Assembly (NCBI GenBank): GCA_041645435.1
Contig: JBAZQB010000003.1
Location: 186,001-250,000, forward strand
Origin: Methanoregula sp.
GTDB lineage: Archaea; Halobacteriota; Methanomicrobia; Methanomicrobiales; Methanospirillaceae
DNA: 64,000 nt
Direction: 5' to 3'
The position numbers and the translations under genes are program-made. The notes beneath the pieces were generated by a model. The model saw only the letters and a program-made list of their open reading frames with translations. It made no database searches and had not been told where the DNA came from. Positions 1-8,054 of the stretch are shown piece by piece (position 1 is the stretch's first letter; each line of letters opens with the position of its first letter).

Positions 1-1
1 G

Positions 2-142
2 AGCCAGAAACATCTTGACAATCATATTGCCACTCCGCACATGCAGGAATATTTTGCAGGATGTGCTGAGTGGATGGCATCCCCAATCGAATTAACCCAG
101 TATGAGGTGACGGGATGCAAGACGGTGGTGCTGGAGAAATAA
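2..142 (+). CDS. C-terminal end of an ABM-family (YgiN-like) quinol monooxygenase, partial
   Basis: Only the last 46 codons are in the window; the start lies to the left of base 1. The frame is open from base 2 to the TAA at 140-142. The readable tail has the pattern HxxTPHMQEYF followed by a Pro-Ile-Glu-Leu strand ending in YEV. That is the usual C-terminal half of antibiotic-biosynthesis-monooxygenase (ABM) domains, small dimeric ferredoxin-fold enzymes that oxidise quinol-like substrates. The assignment rests on this short tail only. The convergent neighbour (spt5, minus strand) is about 470 bases away. Confidence 0.55.
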   Translation, partial: SQKHLDNHIATPHMQEYFAGCAEWMASPIELTQYEVTGCKTVVLEK

Positions 143-610
143 AAATTTTTGACAATTTGCGATGATGAAGAGATCCGTTTCCAGATTGTGATCCTTTGGT
201 TCGGTTATTTCTACGACAATTAGGAGGGTGACCCCCTCTCTCCCCCAGAGGGGGAGGCAGCCCAAGGGGAGCGCCCCTTGACTCCCTGTTTATTCTTCCT
301 TTTTTCCTGCAAATTTTCACTGATCTTCCGGTACCCTATCACAACATGCAGGCTGCCCACGAAGGCGATCAGAGACGATTGAAAAAAATCAAGTCGGATA
401 AAACCTCATTGTCCCGCCGTGCCTAAATAGAGGCCCTGATGCGGGAAGCCATCGTTTCATATCAATAATTATACCGGTTTTCAGGATTCGGGAGCGAAAC
501 CCGGTTACTAAATGCTAGTTTCTATTGAGCCCCCCTAAAAATCCACTTCGGTCCGCTCAGGAACCTGCACGGTCTTCCAGCGCAATCAAACAAAAAAAGA
601 TTTGAGAAAA
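143..610. other. Intergenic region between ABM tail and spt5, with a repeat
   Basis: No convincing gene on either strand. The stretch contains a GC-rich double-hairpin repeat (223-286) that recurs at 18942-19006. Otherwise it is AT-rich spacer. Euryarchaea often have rpl11 and rpl1 downstream of spt5; neither is visible here. Confidence 0.6.
223..286. repeat. GC-rich double-hairpin intergenic repeat, copy 1
   Basis: The first 47 bases are identical to those beginning at 18942, and similarity continues for about 18 more bases. Two inverted repeats are visible. The first is an 8-bp stem CCCCCTCT/AGAGGGGG around a 7-base loop. The second is a CAAGGGG/CCCCTTG stem whose loop differs between copies (AGCG here, TGCAC in copy 2). 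The stem is kept while the loop varies, which suggests that the structure matters. Its role is unknown. Confidence 0.8.
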
Positions 611-1135
611 TTACCGGTCCGAGAACTTCTCGACCACACGGACATTGTCACCGCGGACGGTGATCGGGATCGGGACAACGCTCTCGTAGAGCTCGACCGT
701 GATCTCTTCCTTTGCGGAATCAACCCTTTTTACGACTGCCTTCTCACCCTTGAACGGCCCGGCAATCAGTTCAACAATCGTACCTTCATCGATACCGGCA
801 ACGACCGGTTTCGGGATCAGGAAATGACCGACTTCTGCAAGGCTGGTCTCGCCTTTGATGACTGTGCGCGCGTGGGCAATCAGCTCCACGAGCTGCTCGA
901 TGCGGTTCATCTTCTCCGGTGTTTCTACGAGCACGTAACCCTGCAGTTCATTGGGCACAATGATCGCAGTCACCTTGACATCCGTCGCCTTGGTGTCGAT
1001 TGCCTTGAGGATATTATCCGCTACCGTCCGTTCCTGCTTGGACGTGGTCTTTATCGCAAAGATCCGGTTGACAAAGACTTCCGGGGCGGCGGGAACCAGT
1101 GGCGCTGCGGGAGGAGCCTGGGGAGTCATAGCCAT
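611..1135 (-). CDS. spt5: Transcription elongation factor Spt5 (archaeal NusG homologue)
   Basis: Archaeal Spt5 binds the RNA polymerase clamp, closes the DNA channel, raises processivity and helps couple to translation. The protein has 174 residues. After a Pro/Ala-rich N-terminal leader of about 20 residues, a NusG N-terminal (NGN) domain spans roughly 22-110, with the typical patch PNELQGYVLVE. A KOW domain follows around 118-150, with the signature VELIAGPFKGEKAVV. The usual archaeal length is about 150, so the leader is a small extension. It lies 5 bases downstream of secE in the dtdA-ftsZ-secE-spt5 series. Spt4 is not in the window. Confidence 0.93.
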   Translation of the reverse strand: MAMTPQAPPAAPLVPAAPEVFVNRIFAIKTTSKQERTVADNILKAIDTKATDVKVTAIIVPNELQGYVLVETPEKMNRIEQLVELIAHARTVIKGETSLAEVGHFLIPKPVVAGIDEGTIVELIAGPFKGEKAVVKRVDSAKEEITVELYESVVPIPITVRGDNVRVVEKFSDR

Positions 1136-1140
1136 CAGGA

Positions 1141-1350
1141 TCAGAATCCGAGCAGTTTCTGGTGTTCGAATAATACGTAGATGACAAACCCGATCAGCCC
1201 GATGAGGAGCACACCAGCGGCAGCGACCGTTGCAATCTTTCCAAATTCTTCCCGTGTAGGGGTGCGCGCGAGTTTTAAGACCCGGAGGTACTTGCGGAAT
1301 AATTCCTCATGTATCGCGTCTGTCTTGAAATCAGGTTTTGATATTTCCAT
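1141..1350 (-). CDS. secE: Preprotein translocase subunit SecE (Sec61 gamma)
   Basis: A 69-residue single-span protein and the small clamp subunit of the SecYE translocon. An amphipathic cytosolic helix (about residues 12-35, containing the RVLKLARTPTREEF patch typical of Sec61-gamma/SecE) is followed by one hydrophobic helix at about 38-62. Length and layout match archaeal SecE. The gene sits 6 bases after ftsZ and 5 bases before spt5. The secE-spt5 (secE-nusG) pairing is conserved in archaea and bacteria, which strengthens both calls. Confidence 0.92.
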   Translation of the reverse strand: MEISKPDFKTDAIHEELFRKYLRVLKLARTPTREEFGKIATVAAAGVLLIGLIGFVIYVLFEHQKLLGF

Positions 1351-1356
1351 ATTGAC

Positions 1357-2448
1357 TCACTTGAGAAAATCGATCTCAAACTGTTTCTGTACTTTGGGGG
1401 TAAGTTTCTCGCTCCGACCATATATTTGTGGCGACCGTACGCCCGTGACCACAAGCAGGGTCCGCATCTTGTTCTGCATGGCGGGATCGATCTGCGCACC
1501 CCAGATGATCCGGGCATTCGGGTCAACCCGGTTGTAGACTTCCTGCACCACACCCTCGGCTTCTTCCATGGTCATGTCCGGACCGCCCACCACATTGACG
1601 AGCGCAGCGGTTGCCCCGGATATATCCACATCGAGAAGCGGGGAACGGATCGCCTTTTTCACCGAGTCAGCTGCCTTGTCCTCGCTGTCACTCTCACCCA
1701 TACCGATCATGGCAACACCGCCGCGTTCCATGACCGTACGTACATCGGCAAAGTCGAGATTAACGAGACCGGGCATCGTGATCAGTTCGGTGATGCCCTT
1801 GACCGCACGCATCAGGACTTCATCGGCAATCTTGAACGCTGCTGAGAGCGGGAGCTTGGGTACGACTTCGAGCAGCCGGTCATTGGGCACAACAATGACC
1901 GTGTCCGCTACATCCCTGAGTCGTTCGAGGCCTGCCTCTGCATTCTCCATGCGGATGGCACCTTCCGCAGCGAATGGCAGGGTCACGACCGCGATCGTGA
2001 GCGCCCCTTCCTCCCGGGCAGCCTTTGCCACCACAGGAGCAACGCCGGTACCGGTACCGCCACCGAGACCGACGGTGATAAAGACCATGTCACACCCGGA
2101 GACAACCGCCCGGATCTCCTGTTCGTTCTCAAGGGCCGCCTCCTCACCGATCTGCGGGATGGAGCCGGCGCCAAGGCCCCGGGTCCGCTGCCTGCCGACA
2201 AGGATACGCTGGTCGGCGTGCGTGCGGATAAGGTGCTGGGCATCGGTGTTGATAGCGATGAGTTTCGCACCGTGGATGCCCTCTTCCATCATGCGGGAGA
2301 TCGTATTCGATCCGCCACCTCCGCAACCAATCACAGCGATCTCGGTCTTGAGCTCGGCCAGAATCTGGTCAAGGTCTTCATTATTCTGCGAGGGAGTAAC
2401 GGTTTCGTCCCTCGCTTTGGTTAGTGCCTCTTCAACAATGGACCTCAT
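1357..2448 (-). CDS. ftsZ: Cell division GTPase FtsZ
   Basis: Tubulin-like GTPase that forms the division ring at midcell. The protein has 363 residues. The nucleotide-binding start VIGCGGGGSNT lies near residues 39-49 and the tubulin signature GGGTGTG at 129-135. The T7-loop region NLDFADVRTVM lies near 230, and the C-terminal activation domain includes the IIWGAQIDP element. An N-terminal tail of about 34 residues precedes the GTPase fold, as in archaeal FtsZ1. Its ATG overlaps the dtdA stop by 4 bases (ATGA), so the two are probably co-transcribed and translationally coupled. Confidence 0.96.
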   Translation of the reverse strand: MRSIVEEALTKARDETVTPSQNNEDLDQILAELKTEIAVIGCGGGGSNTISRMMEEGIHGAKLIAINTDAQHLIRTHADQRILVGRQRTRGLGAGSIPQIGEEAALENEQEIRAVVSGCDMVFITVGLGGGTGTGVAPVVAKAAREEGALTIAVVTLPFAAEGAIRMENAEAGLERLRDVADTVIVVPNDRLLEVVPKLPLSAAFKIADEVLMRAVKGITELITMPGLVNLDFADVRTVMERGGVAMIGMGESDSEDKAADSVKKAIRSPLLDVDISGATAALVNVVGGPDMTMEEAEGVVQEVYNRVDPNARIIWGAQIDPAMQNKMRTLLVVTGVRSPQIYGRSEKLTPKVQKQFEIDFLK

Positions 2449-3761
2449 GAAAACTTCTCCAACCCCGGGATGTGGATGTCGGTCTTACTGCACAGGGACA
2501 CCTTTGAAGGCGTGATAACCTGACCGTTGATCTCTACTGACTGGCCTGCTGCCAGTTGTTTGTAGGCAGGTCCGGGCGGTACCCCCAGTTCGTGCGCTTT
2601 TTGGGGATCGAACCTTACCTTAGTTATGATCAGGTGATCGCTCTCTGTTGCAGTGATCTCTTTATTACGTATGATTTTTACGCACAATGTATTTAAATCA
2701 TTTATTATTTGCGACGAATGTTCCTCATACGTGATAAAATCGGGAAGCAGGCGATTATCACGCGTGGAAAGGTGAACGACCGGTAATCCATCGAGATCTT
2801 TTATCAGGCCCGGCTCGTCCGATTTGGCGGTTTCTGCCAGTAAAACAGGATTTACCCGGATCAGGCTGAGTGTTCCCTCCCCCCTCAGGTCATGGATATA
2901 GCACCGGGCACCGGGGGACACCTGCTCTGCCATTGCCCGGACCGTCCGATACGTGTCCCACGAGAGATGCCCCAGTGCAGAGATCTCGCTTTCCGAAAGT
3001 CGCGGGATGGCAAGCTGGTCCAGTATTCCACCCAAAGAGTTGAGGGTCACACGGTCAAGCGCTTTACGGTCGATATAAGCAGCAACTGCCCCGCTCTGCT
3101 CCTGCATCCTGCGGATCATTCCTGCGTCAAGCCCGGCAATCTCCCGGCTGTGAGCGATATGCCCGAATGCCCCACGGGATGTGAGGGCAATCTCTGTCTG
3201 GCGGGTTGCGTAATGAGTGCCACCAAATCCAATCAGGGGGACGGCGAGGATGGGGGCTGCATCCAGTACTGCCTCGGCCACTGCCCGGCCGGCAAGGGAA
3301 TCGATCCACTCTTTCTCGGTGCTCCCTATCTCGACAAAGAACGAGGGGTGGTGCAGGCCCGTGGGACCGTGATGGGTCACTTCATAGGAGACCCGGTAGC
3401 CTTCGGGACAATGTTTTGCGAGTGCCCGCAGGGTTGCCTGCATCATTGCCGGGGCTGCAGGGGCGAGGGTCCGGGCAGAACCCCCGAGCTCTGCAACGCC
3501 AAAGTTTCCGGTAACGTGAACGGTGAGCACGGGGACCGGGTTGACGCTTGAATGGCGTGAGAGGAAGATCACCAGATCGGCATCGATCCGTTCATCCACA
3601 CCTTCGGCATGGATTAACCGTTCCTTCGTTTCAAAAAAAGAGTATGTCCGCCCCTGCTCCTGCCACCGCCCATCAGGATCAGCAGCCAGCAGCTGTTCGA
3701 TATGCTGCCGGATGTTCACTCCCGCCTTGTCCTGCCGGGAGTTGACGAGTGCGACTTTCAT
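2445..3761 (-). CDS. dtdA: D-aminoacyl-tRNA deacylase DtdA with C-terminal extension
   Basis: Removes D-amino acids mischarged onto tRNA (archaeal/plant GEK1 type). The start is placed at the ATG at 3759-3761 (MKVALVNSRQDKAG), because the upstream in-frame leader does not resemble the family. The core covers about residues 1-265, with conserved patches HVTGNFG, VTHHGPTGLHHPSFFVEIG and GFGGTHYA. At 438 residues it is far longer than the roughly 250-300 usual in other archaea. The extra part ends in LGVPPGPAYKQL...GQVITPSKV, which resembles the tail of RNase Z proteins. First gene of the operon with ftsZ, secE and spt5. Confidence 0.88.
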   Translation of the reverse strand: MKVALVNSRQDKAGVNIRQHIEQLLAADPDGRWQEQGRTYSFFETKERLIHAEGVDERIDADLVIFLSRHSSVNPVPVLTVHVTGNFGVAELGGSARTLAPAAPAMMQATLRALAKHCPEGYRVSYEVTHHGPTGLHHPSFFVEIGSTEKEWIDSLAGRAVAEAVLDAAPILAVPLIGFGGTHYATRQTEIALTSRGAFGHIAHSREIAGLDAGMIRRMQEQSGAVAAYIDRKALDRVTLNSLGGILDQLAIPRLSESEISALGHLSWDTYRTVRAMAEQVSPGARCYIHDLRGEGTLSLIRVNPVLLAETAKSDEPGLIKDLDGLPVVHLSTRDNRLLPDFITYEEHSSQIINDLNTLCVKIIRNKEITATESDHLIITKVRFDPQKAHELGVPPGPAYKQLAAGQSVEINGQVITPSKVSLCSKTDIHIPGLEKFS

Positions 3762-3850
3762 TACCGGTATATTAGAGGGGCTGAGTCCATAAGGTTCATG
3801 GTGCGGTGCCGGTAACCACTCTATCAGGAACACGGGAAACCCGGTTGCAT

Positions 3851-4027
3851 ATGGACACGGATAAGATTGCACAGGCGTTTCAGAGCGCCGGCATAGGTAA
3901 ATCCGTCACCTGCGATGAGGCCTTTTCCATTGCGGCACGGTATGGCATCACCAAGAAGGAGATCCGCAAGTACTGTGAGGCAAACGGGATCAGGATTTGT
4001 GGTTCGCAGACAAGCTGCTTCCGGTAA
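3851..4027 (+). CDS. Small conserved-looking protein, function unknown
   Basis: A 58-residue reading frame starting at the ATG at 3851, divergent from dtdA with an 89-base gap between starts. It is acidic at the start and has a helix-turn-helix-like run, FSIAARYGITKKEIRKYCEANGI. It ends in a Cys-containing tail (RICGSQTSCF). It may be a tiny DNA- or RNA-binding protein, but no family is recognised with certainty. Codon choice and lack of a competing frame favour a real gene. Confidence 0.6.
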   Translation: MDTDKIAQAFQSAGIGKSVTCDEAFSIAARYGITKKEIRKYCEANGIRICGSQTSCFR

Positions 4028-4032
4028 TTTTA

Positions 4033-4479
4033 TTAACATGAGCTGCGGGTTATACCGGTCGCCTTCTCAACTGCTTCTTTTGGAGTGGCACACTTCACAA
4101 CACCCTCAATGTTCCGGGTATTCACACCGAAAACCGGCCGCTTCATCGCGAGGGCCAGCGAGATTTCCGGTGCTGCACTGTAACTATTACCTACCACGAT
4201 GACTGCGTCAGAAGACTGGACGACGTACATATTCCGCGATTGCCTGATACCGGCCCTGACGAAAAAGTCCAGGAACTGGTTCCGGTATCCTTTTTTGGGT
4301 GCAATTTTCAGGATCGCCCCCCCATCCCCACGGGCTCCCATTGCGGCAGCCTCCCCCACGCCGCCATGCGCACCACAGACGAGCATCGCATTGTTCCGGG
4401 CGATGAACTGCCCTGTAGCGAAGGCAGCCTTCCATTCGTCGCCGCTGCATTTTCCCGGCCCAATTACAGCGATCTGCAT
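4033..4479 (-). CDS. TIGR00725-like Rossmann protein (LOG/MoCo-carrier type)
   Basis: A 148-residue protein starting at the ATG at 4477-4479 (MQIAVIGPGKCSG); the longer in-frame leader is unlike the family. A Gly-rich start, an LVCGAHGGVGEAAAMGA motif and an AVIVVGNSYSAAPEISLAL segment place it in the SLOG/lysine-decarboxylase-like superfamily of nucleotide-binding proteins. The classic PGGxGTxxE loop is not intact here. Members bind nucleotides or molybdenum cofactor, but the substrate of this one cannot be read from the sequence. It converges with the small gene at 3851-4027. Confidence 0.75.
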   Translation of the reverse strand: MQIAVIGPGKCSGDEWKAAFATGQFIARNNAMLVCGAHGGVGEAAAMGARGDGGAILKIAPKKGYRNQFLDFFVRAGIRQSRNMYVVQSSDAVIVVGNSYSAAPEISLALAMKRPVFGVNTRNIEGVVKCATPKEAVEKATGITRSSC

Positions 4480-4615
4480 ACCGGATGCAATATTATTGGT
4501 TGATATATATACGCGTAGTGTTTTTGTCGTGGTATTTCCTGCAAGAACCCCTGCCGTCACAGCATGCCCCCACAGACCCAGTAATTAATACCCATGCCGT
4601 GATACAAGGTTGATT

Positions 4616-5713
4616 ATGCGGACTGCAATATTCCTTGTCATACTCCTGCTGGCCGTCACCCTCGTGGCCGGGTGCTCCCAGCAAAGCTCTGCAACGGTGC
4701 CGGTTTCTCCATCCACGACACCCGGGGGGACAACTTCTCCTCTTGTCGCAGCTCCCACGGCCACACCTGCGCTGGGCCCGGCATCCGGAACCCCGTCACC
4801 GGCAACCACACCTGCTGCAACCCCCTTTAGCGGGAACTTCATCGACACCCATGCCCACATCCGGCCGTCTTCAGAACCGTACACGGAGATCATACGGATG
4901 ATGGACGAGCACAAAATCGACCGGATGATCGTGATGGAGCCCCCCGGAGACTTCTGGATATCGGGCACTCCCCCGTCCGCATACGGCATACCGGATGCAG
5001 CGGTTCAGTATCCGGACCGGTTTTTAGTTCTCTACAGCGGTGAAGCCGGGTCGATGCTGTACGATGCGGCAAAAAAAGGCACGTATACCCCGGAGCAGGA
5101 AAAGGAATTCATCTCCCTCCTTGATCGGGCCATGGCATCCGGAAAGTACCGGGGTATCGGCGAGATTGGCCTCCGGCACCAGCCCCCGCCCGGCATGGCC
5201 GCAACCTATGATATCACCGTCCCTGCCGACCACCCGTGGATGTTCAGCATGGCTGATATCGCCGCCCGGTACTCGGTTCCCCTTGACCTCCATATGCAGG
5301 CCGACGATACCAATGTAGCTGCTCTTGAGCGTCTCCTTGACCATAACCCCGGTGCTATCATCATCTGGGACCATGCCGGGGATCATACCCAGAACGCCAC
5401 CCCGGACCTCTTGCGAACGCTTCTTGCAGCTCATAAAAACCTCTACACAAGCATTAAGATCAGGACCGAGGAGAAGCAACTACTGGGAGGGATTGTCACG
5501 AAAGAAGGAGGGGTATTGACAGAAAAATGGAAAAACCTCATCGCTGATTACCCTGACCGGTTCATCATCGGGACTGATGTCAAGCTTGGCATCCGGCCAA
5601 ACGAGATCCGGTTTGTTGATCTCCACAGCTCACTCCTCTCCCAGCTGCCTGCCGATGTGGCACAGAAGGTGGCGCAGGATAACCCGAAGCGGATCTTCAA
5701 CCTGAGCACATAA
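4616..5713 (+). CDS. Lipoprotein amidohydrolase (TIM-barrel metal-dependent hydrolase)
   Basis: About 365 residues. The N-terminus is a signal peptide with lipobox LVAGC (Cys about residue 20), then a Ser/Thr/Pro linker of about 60 residues, as in cell-surface lipoproteins. The catalytic part is of the Amidohydrolase_2 type: metal-binding DTHAHI near residue 80, DLHMQADD, a WDHAGDH stretch, and a late GTDVK that would supply the last metal ligand. The substrate is unknown. The ATG at 4616 is preferred to a TTG two codons upstream. An oligo-T run follows the stop. Confidence 0.82.
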   Translation: MRTAIFLVILLLAVTLVAGCSQQSSATVPVSPSTTPGGTTSPLVAAPTATPALGPASGTPSPATTPAATPFSGNFIDTHAHIRPSSEPYTEIIRMMDEHKIDRMIVMEPPGDFWISGTPPSAYGIPDAAVQYPDRFLVLYSGEAGSMLYDAAKKGTYTPEQEKEFISLLDRAMASGKYRGIGEIGLRHQPPPGMAATYDITVPADHPWMFSMADIAARYSVPLDLHMQADDTNVAALERLLDHNPGAIIIWDHAGDHTQNATPDLLRTLLAAHKNLYTSIKIRTEEKQLLGGIVTKEGGVLTEKWKNLIADYPDRFIIGTDVKLGIRPNEIRFVDLHSSLLSQLPADVAQKVAQDNPKRIFNLST

Positions 5714-5723
5714 AAAAACCTGA

Positions 5724-5743
5724 CCGGCCGGAATATTTTTTTT
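5724..5743 (+). terminator. Probable oligo-T terminator after the amidohydrolase gene
   Basis: A CCGGCCGG palindrome (5724-5731) followed by an 8-T run (5736-5743), 10 bases after the stop. Archaeal RNA polymerase terminates on such U-runs. No RNA evidence. Confidence 0.45.
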
Positions 5744-5804
5744 CTCTGGGGGAATCCGCAGGGGATTTCCCTCATTAACAGCAGTGAAGAGCAGTTTTTA
5801 CCAT

Positions 5805-7958
5805 TCACTGCCGTCCGGCATCCGCCGATGAAACCAGCTTCGGGTAATAATTGGTCACGTAATCCTTGACCATCCGCCGGGCACAGAATCGCGGTGCAAT
5901 GCTCTTTATGGACTCCTTCATCATCTTCACCCACCCGTGGGGGATAGCATCGAGCGAGCTGCTATAATAGAGCGGGATAACCTGCTGTTCAAGAATATCA
6001 TACAAGGCGGCCGCATCCGCTGCATCCCGGTTTTCATCGGCCTGTACTGAACCAAAAGCCCAGCCATTCCTGCCATTGTAGCCTTCCAGCCACCAGCCGT
6101 CAAGGATACTCAGGTTCAGGACACCGTTGATACCCGCCTTCATGCCGCTTGTGCCGCAGGCTTCCATGGGGGGCAGGGGATTGTTGAGCCAGACATCGAC
6201 CCCGTGCACCAGGTACTGGGCGGTCTGTTCACTGTAATCTTCCACAATCGCGATCCGTCCTTCGAATTCCGGCTGCCTCGCGATCTGGTAGATTTTCTGG
6301 AGTATGCGTTTTCCCTCGTAATCCGACTGGTGGGCCTTGCCGGCAAAGATGATCTGGACCGGCCTCCAGCGGTTTGAGAGGATCTTTTTTAACCGTTCGA
6401 GATCGTAAAAGATCAGGTCTGCCCGCTTGTAGGTGGCAAAACGCCGGGCAAAACCTATGGTCAGGACAGACGAGTTCAAAAAGAGCCCTTCAGTGACGAT
6501 GCCGTGGGTGTCGTCCCGTTCTTTCGTCCACTTCACCCGCTTGCGTTCGCGGATCCGGTTGATGAGTTTGTTCTTGAGCCGGGTATGCAGCTCCCAGAGG
6601 TCCTTATCCGGGATCTCATCGACGAGATTCCAGATGGCCTCATCGTCATGCTCCTGCTGCCAGTTGGGGGCCACGTAATAAAAATGGGAATCCAGGAGAT
6701 CTTCGATACGGGGGTTCATCCATGTCGGCAGGTGGACACCATTGGTGATCGCATCGATCGGGATCTGGTCTTCGGGGCGATCCCGCCACAGTCCCCGCCA
6801 CATGTGGCGGGTGACCTCGGCGTGTTTTTTTGAAACGGCGTTGTGGTAACCGGACAGCCGCAGGGCAAGGACCGTCATGTTGAACCCGTTGTCAGGGTAA
6901 TCAGGGTGTTTTCCCAAAGACAGGAACTGGTCACGGTCGATGCCGAGCTCCTTGCAATACGTGGAAAAATACTTGTCCATCAGTTCCGTTGAGAACACAT
7001 CATGGCCTGCGGCGACAGGAGTATGCGTGGTAAAGACGGTTGTTCCCTGTACCTGCCGCACGGCATCGTCAAACGGGGTCCCGTGTTCCATGCGTTCACG
7101 GATCCGCTCCAGCAGGGCAAACGCAGGATGGCCTTCATTGAGATGCACCGCAGAATATTCAATGCCGAGCGTCTGCAGCACCTTGCGCCCGCCGATTCCC
7201 AGGACAATCTCCTGCCGCAACCGCTCTTCGCGGTCGCTCATGTACAGGCTCGAGGATATCCGCCGGCTCTCCTTGTCATTTAACGGGATATCGGTATCGA
7301 GCAGGTAGAGCGGGACTTTCCCGACATCCACCCGCCAGACGGCGACATAGATCGCTGGTTCAACATAGGGCACCCGGACGACCAGGTGATCCCCGTCCCA
7401 GTTCAGCACCTTTTTTACCGGGGTGGCTTCGCGGTCCAGATGCTCCTTTGCGCCGGTCTGCCAGCCGTCGGACTGGATATGCTGGTGAAGGTATCCCTCC
7501 GAGTACATGAATCCCACCGCAACGAGCGGCACGCCAAGATCACTGCATTCCTTGAGATAGTCCCCGGCCAGAAAACCGAGTCCCCCGGCATAGAAGGGGA
7601 GTGAGTGGTGCAACCCGTACTCCGCGGAGAAATACGCAATGGTAAGAGACTGTTTTTCCGGATACTGCTCCCAGAACCAGCCGGTCTTGGTGTTCAGGTA
7701 CCGCCGGAACCGGTGCATGATGATATCGTAACGGCGGAGATACTCGGCATTGTTCTCCGCAGCTTCCATGAACTCGGCAGGAATGTCCCGCAGCATCCGT
7801 ACCGGATTGTGGATGCTTGCCTTCCAGGCTTCCTGGTTTAACTGCTTGAAAAGAATCCGTACCTCGGGGTGCCAGCTCCACCAGAGGTTATAGGCGAGAT
7901 CGAGAAGTCCCGATATCCGGAACGGGATATGGGTATACTGGTCGCGTATAGACTTCAC
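5805..7958 (-). CDS. glgP: Alpha-glucan (glycogen/maltodextrin) phosphorylase
   Basis: Cleaves alpha-1,4-glucan with phosphate to glucose-1-phosphate, mobilising stored glycogen. The protein has 717 residues from a GTG start. The N-terminal helical segment with AYNLWWSWHPEV is typical of the short, Thermus-like phosphorylases. AVHLNEGHPAFALLE and the late EACGTSGMKAGINGV are active-site signatures. Lys607 in GMKA is the expected pyridoxal-phosphate lysine. It is shorter than the roughly 840 residues of many members, but both active-site halves are present. It converges with the amidohydrolase gene and has no glycogen-synthesis neighbours. Confidence 0.9.
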   Translation of the reverse strand: MKSIRDQYTHIPFRISGLLDLAYNLWWSWHPEVRILFKQLNQEAWKASIHNPVRMLRDIPAEFMEAAENNAEYLRRYDIIMHRFRRYLNTKTGWFWEQYPEKQSLTIAYFSAEYGLHHSLPFYAGGLGFLAGDYLKECSDLGVPLVAVGFMYSEGYLHQHIQSDGWQTGAKEHLDREATPVKKVLNWDGDHLVVRVPYVEPAIYVAVWRVDVGKVPLYLLDTDIPLNDKESRRISSSLYMSDREERLRQEIVLGIGGRKVLQTLGIEYSAVHLNEGHPAFALLERIRERMEHGTPFDDAVRQVQGTTVFTTHTPVAAGHDVFSTELMDKYFSTYCKELGIDRDQFLSLGKHPDYPDNGFNMTVLALRLSGYHNAVSKKHAEVTRHMWRGLWRDRPEDQIPIDAITNGVHLPTWMNPRIEDLLDSHFYYVAPNWQQEHDDEAIWNLVDEIPDKDLWELHTRLKNKLINRIRERKRVKWTKERDDTHGIVTEGLFLNSSVLTIGFARRFATYKRADLIFYDLERLKKILSNRWRPVQIIFAGKAHQSDYEGKRILQKIYQIARQPEFEGRIAIVEDYSEQTAQYLVHGVDVWLNNPLPPMEACGTSGMKAGINGVLNLSILDGWWLEGYNGRNGWAFGSVQADENRDAADAAALYDILEQQVIPLYYSSSLDAIPHGWVKMMKESIKSIAPRFCARRMVKDYVTNYYPKLVSSADAGRQ

Positions 7959-8054
7959 GCAATGGATGCCTTAGGAAGATGGGGAGATAAATATTGTGGA
8001 AGGTTATTAAAACCGCAGAAAACGGGAGGAATGATGATGGGAAAGGGCAGAGTC

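Noticed and set aside
1568..2515. Long plus-strand frame opposite ftsZ
   Set aside because: It is the antisense of ftsZ and has Ser/Arg/Thr-rich shadow composition; the same applies to other long antisense frames over the kinases, ileS and the aldehyde dehydrogenase.
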